Assembly: GCA_963971305.1 (NCBI GenBank)
Contig: OZ020303.1
Location: 18,659,184 to 18,723,183 of the forward strand
DNA from: Arcuatula senhousia
Taxonomy: Eukaryota; Mollusca; Bivalvia; Mytilida; Mytilidae
Direction: 5' to 3'
DNA: 64,000 nt
The position numbers and the translations under genes were made by a program. Positions 11,612-24,066 of the stretch are shown piece after piece. Each line of letters begins with the position of its first letter. The stretch's first letter is position 1. The notes below the pieces were generated by a model. That model did not search any database. It was not told where the DNA came from and was given only the letters and a program-made list of their open reading frames with translations.

Positions 11612-13401
11612 TCACTCCGACAGCGATGTCAGATACAAATTAAGAGCCAAAATGTTTCCAGTTTCTGGCTTGAACGTTTGATGGCATTTTGGACAACATA
11701 TCGTTGACATATTTCCAGTGTACTCGTTTACGTTGGACACATCGCCACATTTGTCACATTTGTAAGTTGCATTTCGTAGTCCCTTCAAAGTTTGAATAAG
11801 GTTGGTAGCTACAGCGGTGCCATGATTATCGTAGTACAGTTTTTCTGCGTCTGAGAGGTCTGCAAGAGCCCAGAAAACATCAATAAATTCAACATTGAGC
11901 ACGTTTGCATTTTGTACTCTAAAAAATCCCATATCAGCCCAGTCTGTCCCCCAAGAGTTCATGAAACGTAAGCATTGGCTGTCATAACTTGTGAAAACAA
12001 CGGCATGACCTCGTAATCTGTCCCCGCGATTTCGTTTGGATATATCTAGATCATTCTTACTAAGAATTCCCTTCGGATTCCTATTATAAAAATCGCTAAA
12101 TGCATCCCACTCGGTATCCGTCAGTCTGAATTTTGCCACTACGGGCCTTTTAGAATTAACAGCTTTCAAAGCTCCTGCAAAATCAACTTCCCGGCACTGC
12201 AGTCGATATTTTGGACAAATTTCTTGCAAGACATTTAAAGTGTTGGCACCATGTTGGCCATGTTTATTAATCATTTCCTCTCTTAGGTTTTCAAAATCCG
12301 GATAACCGCCATCCCGTCCGAGAACTCTTCTAGTTGCAAGGTGAAGGACGGCTGCTGAGGCATTAGCATAACATGTTCCTCCTACCTGTTCACGAGCTTT
12401 AAATCCAGAAGTTTCCTGGTTGATATAAATATCTAGATCGACCGAAACCAGGAGATCTGCCAAAGCATCCTGGCAACATTTCTGGCAAAGTTGCAGACGT
12501 CATGAACATTATCAGGATGATTCACCTGTAGAAAAAGTCTTGTTTCATTATTTTCAATTTCAATTTCCCATCCCTGTTTCAGAAATATTGTTCTTGGAAT
12601 AACTTGAGTTGTAATTTTTGAACTCAACCTGTACAAAAATTTTGCACCTTCTTCCCAGCTACTTTGTTCTGTGCTAAAGAGACGACGTGGTTTAATTTGC
12701 ATTCCCTTCCGGATACAACAGCTGACTACTGTAATATCAGATCTCTCTAGTTTTTGTCTTATTTCTGTGATATTACCAGTATCCGTTGGTTCTCCGTCTG
12801 ACAGAACGAAAAGCAGCTTTGTAAAGTTGACAAATCTTGAACCTGAAAATAGATGGATTGCATCATTCAATGCCCTATACATTGGTGTTCTTCCATAAAT
12901 AAAAGGCTCCACAGTCTTCATTAGTTCTTTCACTCTTTCTTTGCTCAATGTTTCTTTATACCCCCTTCACATTTACGAGATTTGCTTACGAGTTCTTACG
13001 AGTTTTCAACGCATAAGCGCTGCCATATCAGGACTAACTGCTTCTTTTATAACTGAGACTCTAGCCCATCTACGTACATTGTATGCTCCACTTTGTTGAA
13101 GAATTCCTAAAACTTTATCAATATTTTCATCGAAGTGAGATATCGGATTTGCAACGTATGACCTTCCTCTTTTAAATTGCTCAATTGTTCTTAAAATATC
13201 AAAAATTCCATTTCCACAACTAGCCCCGAAAGCGGCAGCAAAAACCATATTTTGTAATGAAACATCGTACTTGATCAGGTCGTCGATGACATCAAATATT
13301 GATCTTGCCCAAGTTCCTCCCTCGTCACCATAAGATCCTCCTTTGACATTTTCCGACATGGACCCGGAAACATCTACCTGAACTCCTATTAATGTCGCCA
13401 T
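11612..13401 (-). pseudogene. vWA / papain-like peptidase / zinc-ribbon protein, copy A (broken)
   Basis: Same family as the intact ORF at 52837-54843. The first piece starts at ATG 13401 and encodes the vWA opening with the MIDAS motif DVSGSM; it stops after ALMR at about residue 131. About 87 residues present in copy C (roughly 132-218) are missing, replaced by a short filler with three TCGTAA words (12960-13005). The second piece (12433-12948) holds GRTPMYRALN and SDGEPTD. A 7-bp deletion near 12470, relative to the other copies, then shifts the frame into 11612-12463. That piece keeps the peptidase residues (QVGGTCYANAS; GHAVV; NSWGTDW) and the CDKC...CCPKC ribbon. An AG splice acceptor lies about 11 bases before the ATG, as in the other copies. 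Probably non-functional as a full protein, although the 11612-12463 frame is open across the peptidase. Confidence 0.85.
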
Positions 13402-13789
13402 AATCACCCAAGCTATAAAAGAAAGACAACTTTTGATTAATCACATAACAAATAAAAGACTATCAGAAATAATTTCATGAACTTTTGTTCAATAATATAT
13501 GAATATTTTTCAAAGTTAAGAAACAAACGTAGAAAATCATGAAATATTATATACTCATATAAGAATCTGCATTGTGATTCGCTAAGATGCAGTCACGTGA
13601 CATGTGATATTTCGTTGGGTCGCATGGTAAGGTCACCCTCTCGTAAGATTTTGCACGTGATCCCCGCGTTTTTTTCTTCAACATTGTATGGGCTGTATTT
13701 TTTTCAAATGAAAAAGGTTAGAATGTTCGAAATATGTTTCAAAATTTATTATTGAATCGTTTCATTTAAATATTCAATATAATACAACA
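13402..13789. other. Upstream region of vWA-papain copy A
   Basis: The segment 13436-13510 resembles 30100-30190 upstream of copy B. A likely 5'-UTR splice acceptor (TTTTATAG on the minus strand) is just outside the ATG. No other feature seen. Confidence 0.5.
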
Positions 13790-13930
13790 GTTATCTCCCT
13801 AGATGATATGTGACCCGGCATTTCTTTCCCCACGAAAAGTAAGGTCATCCTCGGGGCAGGCCCTTGGGTGACCTTACTTTCTCGGGGAAAGAAACCGCCT
13901 GGTCACACACCAAGTAGGGTGATAATTGTA
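13790..13930. repeat. Short inverted-repeat element (hairpin)
   Basis: Arms of about 60 bases (13791-13850 and 13866-13928) with a short loop. The best-matched parts are GTGACCCGGC / GGTCAC, TTTCTTTCCCC / GGGGAAAGAAA and AAGTAAGGTCA / TGACCTTACTT. The outer ends match more weakly (TTATCTCCCT and AGGGTGATAA). Typical of a small foldback MITE; no target duplication was established. Confidence 0.7.
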
Positions 13931-14334
13931 TATTCACTTACAAGAAACATACGTTATAATATTAAAAACAAAAGAATATGGAATATGTGCCAGAAAGACA
14001 CGATCCACATATGGAAATGATTTTGATAAATGTACAAAATTTCACTGCGTGTGAAGCGCTTTTCTGGACTAACCTTCATCAGACACGCTAGGAGTAAAAA
14101 ACTTGGAAAACCGGTAGAATATTAGATTTGATAAAACAAAAACAGAAGCCAAAAAATATTACAACAATGACCAAATAGTAAATTTATCAATTTTCAAAGA
14201 AATAGCCAAACGTTGTCAAATTTTGGAAACATGTAAACTGTGTCTTTCCAACACATATTCCTGTACTCGAAAATATATAAGGCATTGAGTATTGAGATGA
14301 GAAATCGAGTCGCATTTTGGATAAAACTCCAAGT

Positions 14335-14466
14335 TATTGAGGTTTATCTATTTATAAGATAAACCAGTTTAATGAAAGCGAGATTAATAATATTTCGATT
14401 TTTCTTCTCCGTAATTTACTATCCGTTTTTATAATTTTATACATATGTTGACATTGATGGACGAAT
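14335..14466. repeat. Interspersed repeat shared with 19697-19840
   Basis: Near-identical to 19697-19840 from GAGGTTTATCTATTTATAAG to GACATTGATGGACGAATG, except that the other copy carries about 12 extra bases (GTTCCGGGTTTT). The first bases form a small palindrome, GGTTTATC...GATAAACC. Confidence 0.8.
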
Positions 14467-16529
14467 GGGGGCACATTTCCGAGATCAGATTTATAATTCA
14501 AGGTACATGTTTATGTTTAATTAAGAATAGCAGCTATAACACAAATAAATCTACTTTAACTCAGCTTATACCAGGGTAGGATATTGACCATTAAATTTTA
14601 CGATATTTATTACTTTCTGAAGTAAAAGTTTGACATGTCAAAATCTTGTCATTCACATCTTGTTTGTATTATGTCAACCAAATCACATGACGGGCACCTG
14701 TAAATTGACGTTACGTCACATTCAAATCAAATCATTGATGTCATGTAAACATGGTAAACGAAAACAATCACAAAATGTACAAAACTACATAAAACATATA
14801 CACATGGTACATGCCGTATTAACAAACTTTACATCAAACGTAGCTATTCTTTAAATGATTTCATTTTTAATTTAAAATTGAGTACTGCTCGTTATATTAT
14901 ATTTCAGTAAACCTTTCTGTTGTGTTCTATAATATGTTTTTTCGTTTGCTTAAACTTTGTTTTTGTTTTGCTTATACTTTCATCGCACTAGTGCATGAAG
15001 TGACAAGTCAAATCACTGTGTCTTCCTGTCCGTCTTTGAACCCAAGCTTTGAACTTTTTGTTTCAGAACGATTAAGAATTTTCCGAATAAGTACACACTG
15101 TCCTTATCTCCATATAAGGTTTAATTATTATAACTTGTAAAGCTATTTTGATTTGTTCTGCATCTAAAGGCTTAATATGAAACTACACATCTTATTTTTT
15201 CCAGACTGCTAAACTGTATATTGAATATTACAGATCATATCTTTAGACGTTTTCCTGCATTTAACAGGCTGGTCCTCAGATTAATACAAACGTACACAAC
15301 ATGTCACATGAGAAATGGATTGTTAAAATTGTCCTGTGGGGCATTACGCCCCCCCCTCTTTTTTAGGTCATTCGATCATTTACTTCCTGTTTCAGACCCA
15401 GTCCTTTTTTGTTTAGGTATTTTTTCACGGGGTTATTCAAGTTATAAAAATGTATTGTACAGAAACTGTATTCTTAAATTGAAATTTTGGAGTACTGACA
15501 GAAGAATGAATGCTGGTTATTCTTATTCTCCCCAGCCAAGACTTGTGATCTTTTTATCTGAGTATATGAATTTTCATTCCATACCATTTCAGCATCATTT
15601 AAAGGCATATTTTCTACCAAATTCACATATTTTTCGTCGGACACTCCTATCTTTTGATGTCATTTTGACCGAAATGTAATGAAAGATAACTTTGAACATG
15701 TATCATGTTTACATTTAAAACCAATATTGCATTAAACTTGGTTTATTTCGCTCACAATAGACCAACGTGGTTGACTATTTGTTTGCCTTCGTGACGACAA
15801 ACATATTTTTAATGTATAAATTTAATACAGCCATCAGTCTGGATCTCATACATGTATGTTTCAGTTGTTCATTATAGTGACAAATTAAACAAATTCATTT
15901 ACCGGTATATTGTCATTTTCTTTGTTTGGAGACTCTGGCGTTATCGTCGCCTTTAAAATTTCTACGCGGACTAAAACCTGAGACGAGAAACAGATAGCTA
16001 ACAGCGTGCATTAACCGTAAAAGTGTTTAAGCAAAGTTTGACACAGTGTGCATGATGCTAAAGGCGGGATTAGATCTCATGAATATGAATTTTAATTTTT
16101 TGTTGTTGTTGTAAAACTTTAGATTATTGTTTTGTTTTTTTTTTGTTTTTTTTTCGGTTTTTAAATTAATAGAGTACACCGTCTTTATTTTATTGTCGTT
16201 TATATTTTAAAGTTTAGAATAAGACAATACCAAGTTTTCTGTAGGCCTTTTTGTTAGTACACAAAATTATTTTCGTAGACAATATTCCTTTAACTTATTC
16301 AATTTGTAACATTTGTTTTCTGCATAATTTTTATGATAGTCAATTGATTGCGTAAGTATTCTTGATATAACCATGTTTACTAGATTCCTATTATTTGCAT
16401 GCTGTACATGTTGACAATACAAATATTTAACGACAAAAACATGAATGCAGACACTGAACATTTACATTTACTTCTTGGATTGAAACTATAAGCATGCCGA
16501 ATTAAACTAGTGGCACAATAAGAAAATCT
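14467..16529. other. Gap without a recognised gene
   Basis: The longest open frame is 15221-15679 (+, 152 codons). I do not recognise its product; its composition is unremarkable, and no splice or neighbouring frame supports it. T-rich tracts lie at 16100-16160. Otherwise nothing seen. Confidence 0.4.
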
Positions 16530-18559
16530 CAAGGCCGTAAATTACATAGAGGCAGAGGAGGCAGCTGCCTCCTCAGTTTTCAAAAAAAAAAAAAAAAAAA
16601 AAAAACACACTACAAAAAAGGAAAATGGAAGATGGCTTCATGTCTCTACTTCATGTTTGAACCAGTCTTTCAATAAAATCGGGTTGATTGATCTATTCTA
16701 ATATTAATAAATAAACATACCTTAATATAATTAAGGTCTCATATAATAGCAGAAAGCTGTAGGTGATTGTTGGTGAAAATGTTGGTTAAAACGTTACGGA
16801 GGTTTTACCGTGAAACCGTTCATAAGTGATAAGATTTTGGGCTTTGTCTTTTTTCCCCTAGTTAATAATTCTGGTCAAATTGGTCATTTCTCTCCCAGTC
16901 TACCAGCATGCCTCCCTCCTAAGTTAATTAATGAATGACCATATAGTTTAAGTGTTAAAAAAATCTTTTTCTATATCTTCATACAATATATCGTAGTTTC
17001 GGATACTGTAAAAAACTGTTAGATTGTCACTGTTGCACTCCTTTGTCAGTCTTTTTTCTTTTACTGACTGTTGGTAGATTCAGTTTCTGTTTTATTCTGA
17101 TGTCATGACGTGTCTGAATTTTTGCTATGTTGTTGTCGGTCTTATTATTAAGATGGTCGATTTTAAATCACAACAGGTCTTCTTTCATGTTTGTCAGTCC
17201 ATTCATTTCAGATGTTTAAAAGGGCAATGAAAACCTGTCCATAGACCAATATGTAAATAAGCTCTAGATGAATGACCTTAGCACCACCGGATGGTGGGTC
17301 TTGTTTTCTTCTCTTCTCTACTTTTCCGGACAATTAACAATCAAGCAGATAGCGACCTCTTACAGAAAGACCTCACTGCCTTGGAGACCTGGGAAAACAA
17401 ATGGCAAATGAGTTTCAACGAAAAGAAGTGCATAGTGATAAGAGTTAAACCGAAGAACAAAAAGACAATCCAAACATCATACAAGCTACATTGATATACT
17501 CTGGACAATGTCGAAGCTAGCAAATACCTGGGAGTTACAATCAACAACAACTTAACTTGGGACACACACATCAACAACATCACTGGAAAGGGGAATAAGA
17601 CATTGGGATTTATACGCCGCAACCTCAAAGACTGCTCCAAAAACGTCAAATCTGCAGCTTACACATCTATGGTTAGACCAACAGTAGAATATGCATGCTC
17701 GATTTGGGATCCAACAAACCAGACCCAAATAAAATCCATAGAACAAATACAGAAAAGAGCAGCAAGATTCGTCAACAATAATTACACCGACAGAACTCCT
17801 GGTTGCGTCACCCAGATGATAAACGAACTTAAATGGGAAAGCCTAGAAACAAGAAGGAAAAATGCCAGACTTAACATGCTGTACAAGATCAAAAATGAAC
17901 TGATAGACATCGACAAGGAACAGTATCTAAGACCAAACGATAGAAGAACAAGAGGGGCTGATAAATATTTCCAAGAGAGAACAAATTGCGAAATCTACGG
18001 ACAATCGTTCTTCCCAAAGACCATCAGGGACTGGAACCGGCTACCAACACCAGCAACATCCGCAAAAACCATGGAGGGATTCAGAGCTGCCCTTAAGGCA
18101 TGCTCTGTTGCCAACTAACACAGCTCCCATAGTGAAAATGATTTTAATTGTAAAATTCCGGTTATTTTAATTGTACATAGCGTTAGAAAACGACTGTGTT
18201 GCCCGACACGTCGCGTCCAAAGTTTTCGCGGAGCCATCCACATTCGGAAACGAATCCGGCTCCTTACCTGGAAGATGAAGATGAAGATGAAGATGTATGT
18301 TTGAAATACTAAAAGCTCGATGTTAATGATTTTGCAATTAAAACTTAAGGAAAAGTGTATAAAGTGGATAGCATGCAGCGCCTTTTCGTTTCTCTTTTTT
18401 TATAACTACTATCTGAATTGATATTGAAAATGTTATCAGGATTTACAAAACTGAATTTGTTTTATTGAAAAGTCTATAGCTTCTGGGGGCCTAGGCGGCC
18501 CCCAGACCCCCGCCTTCTGGTATTGCCTCCTCTTTCATCGGAGGCAATTTACGGCCTTG
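16530..18559. mobile_element. Terminal-inverted-repeat element, hAT-like termini, carrying a LINE 3' end
   Basis: Left end 16530 reads CAAGGCCGTAAATTACAT...GGAGGCAGCTGCCTCCTC; the right end reads the inverse, GGAGGCAATTTACGGCCTTG, ending at 18559. Near the right end GGGGGCCTAGGCGGCCCCC and CAGACCCCC are also present. The termini resemble hAT-type ends, but an exact 8-bp target duplication is not visible (GAAAATCT against ATTATCTT), so the class is uncertain. A LINE reverse-transcriptase end occupies 17290-18300. A 23-base A tract lies near 16583. Confidence 0.5.
17290..18300 (+). pseudogene. LINE (Jockey/CR1-like) reverse transcriptase C-terminus, 5'-truncated
   Basis: A first frame (17291-17494) holds the region after the catalytic box: DLTALETWENKWQMSFNEKKC. 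A second (17603-18118) holds the thumb and C-terminal part: YLGVTINNNLTWDTHIN (just upstream), GFIRRNLKDCS, YTSMVRPTVEYACSIWDP, IQKRAARFV and FFPKTIRDWNRLP. These are standard in Jockey/CR1-group non-LTR elements. A stop after SYKLH and a frame change separate them. About 150 bases of 3' UTR follow, ending in a GAAGAT repeat (18268-18300), the kind of short tandem tail these elements use instead of poly(A). The endonuclease and RT active site are missing. Confidence 0.85.
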
Positions 18560-18962
18560 ATTATCTTACATATCTTCATTAATGCAAAACATGTTCAACC
18601 CTTTGATCGCTTAACAAGACAGTAGATAAGTTATAGAGATTCGTTCAGGCGCTGATTGATGAATTATGTTGTTTCATTATAGTGCATTGTTTTATCACAT
18701 TGAAGAAGGAAATTATTCTCATCTTATATACGCTCAGTTCAGAAGAATTTAAGTCATTCAATACTTTGAAACATGAACAGTCCAGCAATACTAAAGAAGT
18801 ATAGTCTACTAAAGTGGGAAATACAAATCATATTTATGGTTTCTACTATATTGAATAATTCAATTATACCTATGCTGATGTGTCCCTTATTGGCCCATGT
18901 TAACTCAGATTGATAGAATGGTAGATAAAGTGGGCTGGTGGGGTAAAGTATGAACGTGTATA

Positions 18963-19140
18963 GACACTTTCATTTGGCAATAAATGGGAGACACTGTTTT
19001 TGCTCCAATGTGATATTAATTAAAAATTTCTAACGCTTTACCGTTGGAATTTGGTCTAGACCATCTCATGCCTCCATGAGTGGTCGGTTCTGATGAATTT
19101 GGCCAGTGTTCTTTAGTACAAAATAAAATCCAAACTACAA
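18963..19140. repeat. Diverged member of the 19208/20219 repeat
   Basis: Shares GACACT...CTTT, AACGCTTTACCGTTGGAA, TTGGTCTAGACCATCTCATG and CCTCCATGAGTGGTCGGT with the two longer copies, but diverges after TTTGGCCAGTGT. Confidence 0.7.
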
Positions 19141-19207
19141 TTAAACAAAAAGAAAGTGTGTCCCAAAAGAGGGCCAGGATGTATTTTGAACGTGTATAGA
19201 CACGCTC

Positions 19208-19697
19208 ATTTGGCAAGATAAGGGGACACTATTCTTTCCTTAATTGTACGTCGGGTCATATTACCAAAAAACTTTCCAACGCTTTACCGTTGGAAGTTGG
19301 TCTAGACCATCTCATGCCTCCATGAGTAGTCGGTCCTGATCTGTTGTCACCAGATTGGATTTGGCCAGTGTAATGTATAATAAAAGTAAATCCATGGTAA
19401 ATCTAAATCAAAAATAATATTAATTTCACTCCCATGTAATAAAAAATAATCCATAGGGTGACAAAATATGAGCTGGCGTACTGGAATATTGTGTCCCTCG
19501 TTCTCTCCAGGAACCTGAGAGGAATGTGAGCATCCATTGCCTACCAATGGTGCACAGACTTGTCCGTATATCCTAGTGATTGGCATTCTGTTTCCCTATC
19601 TTGTCAATTCCTCTCTTGCAGTTAGCTGTGGCCGTAATTAGCCATTTAATATGTTTGTGTCAGTATTTATACGCCAAATCATTGAGTCTTTAATTAA
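19208..19697. repeat. 490-bp direct repeat, left copy
   Basis: Near-identical to 20219-20708, starting TTTGGCAAGATAAGGGGACA and ending ATTGAGTCTTTAATTA. The copies are 521 bp apart. They do not show clean TG...CA ends and no internal priming site was found, so they are not called LTRs. The short minus-strand ORFs here are repeat shadows. Confidence 0.85.
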
Positions 19698-19840
19698 TGA
19701 GGTTTATCTATTTATAAGATAAACCAGTTTAATGAAAGCGAGATTAATAATATTTCGATTTTTCTTCTCCGTAATTTACTATCCGTTTTTTGTTCCGGGT
19801 TTTATAATTTTATACATATGTTGACATTGATGGACGAATG
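19697..19840. repeat. Second copy of the 14335 repeat, between the direct repeats
   Basis: Matches 14335-14466 with about 12 extra bases. It sits directly after the left 490-bp repeat. Confidence 0.75.
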
Positions 19841-20218
19841 AAACAAAATCCCTCCATCCATCCCCCTTTTCACCGTCCAACATTTTTGCTGCTGTTGTTT
19901 TATTTTCTTTTTCAGGCTTTTCAAATATGACTACATGAGCTCTACATATATACGGACGATGCAGTTTGAAATACACTTGGATTTTACAAAGATGACCATG
20001 TTACTGTTCATTTTGCTAGTTTCATAGACTTGTTTGAAATGTTACTTATATATTTATTTATTTTTTCTAACTGCATACCACTAGTATACCAAAAACAGAT
20101 ATTTTAAAGTTATAAATTATCAGTTTTTCATTCAATTTTTATACATTTTGTTTTTTGTGTTTGTGTGTATAAACTAATATTTTTAATAAAAATTCCTGTC
20201 ACAGTCTACTAGGGCGGA

Positions 20219-20708
20219 ATTTGGCAAGATAAGGGGACACTATTCTTTCCTTAATTGTACGTCGGGTCATATTACCAAAAAACTTTCCAACGCTTTACCG
20301 TTGGAAGTTGGTCTAGACCATCTCATGCCTCCATGAGTGGTCGGTCCTGATCTGTTGTCACCAGATTGGATTTGGCCAGTGTAATGTATAATAAAAGTAA
20401 ATCCATGGTAAATCTAAATCAAAAATAATATTAATTTCACTCCCATATGTAATAAAAAATAATCCATGGGGTGACAAAATATGAGCTGGCGTACTGGAAT
20501 ATTGTGTCCCTCGTTCTCTCCAGGAACCTGAGAGGAATGTGAGCATCCATTGCCTACCAATGGTGCACAGACTTGTCCGTATATCCTAGTGATTGGCATT
20601 CTGTTTCCCTATCTTGTCAATTCCTCTCTTGCAGTTAGCTGTGGCCGTAATTAGCCATTTAATATGTTTGTGTCAGTATTTATACGCCAAATCATTGAGT
20701 CTTTAATT
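20219..20708. repeat. 490-bp direct repeat, right copy
   Basis: Right partner of 19208-19697. A visible difference is TCCCATATGTAATA here against TCCCATGTAATA in the left copy. Confidence 0.85.
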
Positions 20709-20884
20709 AAAGCAAGTCGATTAAGATTTTTTTATTACTTGTTCACAAAGCCACTGATAAGTGTGTCTAACGGGGTATCTAAAGTAAGGGTTGTCACGTA
20801 TATGAGTAGGGTAAGACAGTTAAGTCTTCAACATTGAGATGGGATTTTTATTCTTATATCGAAACCTAGAGCAATCTTCTTTAT

Positions 20885-21000
20885 AGAAGAAAATGAGATG
20901 TGGAATAAGTGTTCGCGACACAACCTACAATATAAACGTAAATTTAAAACATCCACAATGGAAAACAGCCAGCAGCCTTCAATGTGACCTTTAACCTTTT
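20885..21000 (-). repeat. Interspersed repeat R2, short copy
   Basis: Minus-strand match to the 3' part of 48505-48870 (GAGATGTGGAATAAGTG, CGCGACACAACC, ACAATGGAAAACAGCC). Confidence 0.6.
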
Positions 21001-21324
21001 CCTCACACGGTTTATTACTCTGGTTTCTGCATTACAGCGTAATGACCATCTAGGACGCACATCCAATCTGCTCTGTGGCATCACAAGCACATAAATTTGG
21101 TTATAATCAATTTGTTAGTTTTATAGATTGTTTATACCTCCCTGCTTGAAATATTAGGGCAATATGTGATAGGAATATCCGTTCTTATGTTACACACGTA
21201 CACCAGGGGAATCATTACTTTTTAACAATCTTAGACACAATTAAGATGTGCACCTCCTATTTAAAAATATGATCTAATAAAATTTTTAGGTCTTGCGTAG
21301 CAAATCATGGACTACAGACCTAAA

Positions 21325-21512
21325 GAAGCAAAGGTACCAATGGGGTATCCGAATGTCAAAAGTCCGAAAGGGCAGAGACAAAACCAGTAAATACCAACAA
21401 GAACTGGACAAAAACAGACAACATGCTTAACATGGAAACACAAACATGGCTGAATATCAATCAACAACGCGAACTCAAGTCGAAACGAGAGTGAACTCAG
21501 GTGCTCCGACAA
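21325..21512 (+). repeat. Interspersed repeat R1, copy inserted in the duplicated block
   Basis: R1 family member, absent from the equivalent place at about 37570 in the paralogous block, so it inserted after the duplication. Confidence 0.75.
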
Positions 21513-21604
21513 GAAGACGGTACCATCTCTTATTCGGAGCGGCCTGAATGGATTTCATGAATATTTCGCATAATTTCGCGATAAAAAGTAAATATGCACC
21601 TCCT

Positions 21605-22010
21605 TCTTATACCCTGCCACACGAAGTTGCGAGGTATTATGTTATACCCTCAGTTTCTTTCGGTGTATGTCCGTCCGTCCCTCTCTTCCTCCGTCCGTTT
21701 GTCCGTCCCCCGAAGGTTTCCGGACGATAACTTGAAAACGCGCCAAAGGATTTAAATGATATTTTGCACAAGTGTTGAGTTCAATAAAATACAGTTCAAG
21801 TTCAATTTTCAGGATGATCCGAAAAACATTATGGAAGATTTGCCACTTTGTAAATTTTCCAAATTTGAAAATGATGAAATTTTATTTTCTGGTCTAAGAA
21901 AGATAACTCATTTCTTTTCTGACTCTATAAATTAAGATATATAATATACAAATATACTTAACTATTGATGAATATCGTGGCGGGTATCATTTTATGTCCC
22001 ATTAGATGCC
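21605..22010. repeat. Interspersed repeat with CCGTCCGTC tract
   Basis: Begins TACCCTGCCACACGAAGTTG, includes a run of TCCGTCCGTC words (21670-21715) and GATAACTTGAAAACGCGCC. Absent from the paralogous position near 37690, where the flanks join directly, which supports an insertion. Confidence 0.6.
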
Positions 22011-22554
22011 CTATTTTTCTTTTAAATTTAATCTGATTGATTTTGGGTTCCATAGCTTGGACATAGACACTAAACAACTTCTCCTTAACCCCTCATATGA
22101 CTGTCATACTTTCAAGCTTTCACACAATTTCTGTGACATAATGTTGATGTGCACGTTATACTTTAAAAATTTGACCTCCATTATTGGGGGGAGGGGGTAT
22201 GGGTATAATTTATGGGAGCTTTTTTGACAGTTTTTTCTACTTACAACTTATATCAGATTAAAAAATAGTCGATAAAGCTTTAAGGGCATGGGTTATCTTA
22301 TCTTCTTCGTTTGTTTTGAATCAGTCCAACTGTTTTAAAAAAGAGATGAAATATAACGATTGCGACAAACGCCTGTTGAAGTCGATCCAAATTAAGGAGA
22401 ATAATGTTATAATGAGTTCCATTCGGACATGAGTAAAATAACAAACAAACTTTCTTGAGCGAACAGATAGCGTCAATATAAACACGAGAGATTGAAAAGT
22501 TACCTTAAATACCGTATGCAATTGTTTTGTGATGTCAAGTAAGAGGTTAATATA

Positions 22555-22580
22555 AAAACAAACAAACAAACAAACAAACA
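22555..22580. repeat. (CAAA)n microsatellite
   Basis: About six CAAA units. Confidence 0.9.
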
Positions 22581-22979
22581 TATATGCAGTATGGAAAAGT
22601 TGAGTTTAGAGGAAAATGCATAGGAAATGTAGTTATATTTCGACTTAGACGAAAACAATTATAGATCATTATCCGCTTTTTAGATTCTAAGTATTACATG
22701 CGTAAAATCAAAATTTTATCTACCTACCTCCGTCGTAAACCAGGCTCCTAACTAAACTGCAGAAGTATACCCAGACACACTTATATATAATAGCATAGAT
22801 GTGGGAAATCCCCGAAATCAAAGACTATAAACATGGATTTCCAGAACTGTTCCAATTTTTCAAAAAAAAAAATGTTTCAATAATCTACATAATCATAAGG
22901 CTGCAATAAGTTTATTAAAAATTGAATAATGCGTGAAGTGTTATGTTAGGAAGACAATAGGCAAATTCAACAGAAAGTG

Positions 22980-23175
22980 ACGAAACCCTCGGTAAAAATT
23001 TCGCACAATATGAAACACTTACTTATGAAAACTGACAATGAAGAACCCTTACCTGAAATGGCCACACAAGAGTAGGATCAATAACTTCAATGGATTACAG
23101 CCAACTCTTACTTAATTTTACAAAAAACAACCTTTATCAGTCGACAATTCAATGAACCTACTGAAAAATTGCACC
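22980..23175. repeat. Repeat pair, first copy
   Basis: Matches 24067-24252 from GACGAAACC-TCGGTAAA to TCAATGAACCTAC. Shared words include CCTGAAATGGCCACACAAGAGTA and GGATTACAGCCAAC. Confidence 0.8.
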
Positions 23176-24066
23176 ATGCGTGAAGCGTTATGTTAGGAGT
23201 TCAAGGATTTTAAACTTATCTTTTTGATCAATACATGTAATGTTTATATATATAGAAGTACAGATTTTTTGAAAATCCAGGATTCATAGGTATACAACAA
23301 ATTACAGGAACGTTTAGCTTTTCAAAAAGAGGTTTTGAACAATCCACGATCTTATTAACGTTTAGGGTTTAAAGTTTAACTTATTTTAACGGGTCTGCTT
23401 TACAATGCTTTACACCATTCATGCGTTACGACTCGTTTAAAGGAGATAACAGCAAAACTAACGAGTTTTAACAAAGTTACATTTTAAATATGACTATATA
23501 TATTATTCAGTTTCTGTAACAATTCATTTGCCATATTTTCCTGTCCTCGAGCGAAAATAGACGGCTGGACCCGTGGTTTATACTTAGGGGGTATTCATTG
23601 CAGCTGATATCAGTGATTATTTGTGAAAGTGTAAATGCTGTGTTTTGTACTATTTATACTATTCTGGAATTAATTTTCTCTTCATCTCTGCAAACGTAAT
23701 TTTAAGACATTGTAAGGTGGCAACACTAGTTGGAAATCTAAATATATGGTGGTCTTAGTTTTTTTTTTATTCAATTTTAGGAGTGTCTCGATAAATGTTA
23801 GTATTATTGTGCTTACAATTGATTAATCGATTGTTGTTTGTTTTATGTCCAGTCGACAGTATTTAAGTCATAATCGAGACAAGAACAAATTGAAACAACA
23901 GATTGAATTGTCTAGATCCACCCAGGATACAGCACTCGTAACACAAACCCATGTATGTCATGCGAAGCGGTCCAATATACGACAATAAACGAGAAAGAAA
24001 AAAGAAGCAGTTCACAAGACAGGTCAATGTACCCTAAACGCACAATATGCCAATGCACCCAGAGAG

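Larger units (their letters stand above)
21100..23290. repeat. Segmental duplication block, paralogous to 37390-38430
   Basis: Collinear matches to 37390-38430: CCCTGCTTGAAAT near the start, GATGTGCACCTCCTATTT, TTTCATGAATATTTC, then the AACCAGGC-CCTA region near 22738, and TTGATCAATACATG with TATATATAGAAGTACAGATTTTTT near 23227. This copy is longer because it carries insertions at 21313-21512, about 21605-22010 and about 22900-23175. No coding frame is conserved between copies. Confidence 0.7.

Noticed and set aside
15221..15679. 152-codon plus-strand ORF as a gene
   Set aside because: No recognisable domain, no splice context and no second copy; length is within chance for this much DNA.
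19208..20708. Direct repeats as LTRs of a small retroelement
   Set aside because: No TG...CA ends, primer binding site or polypurine tract were seen, and the spacer has no coding.
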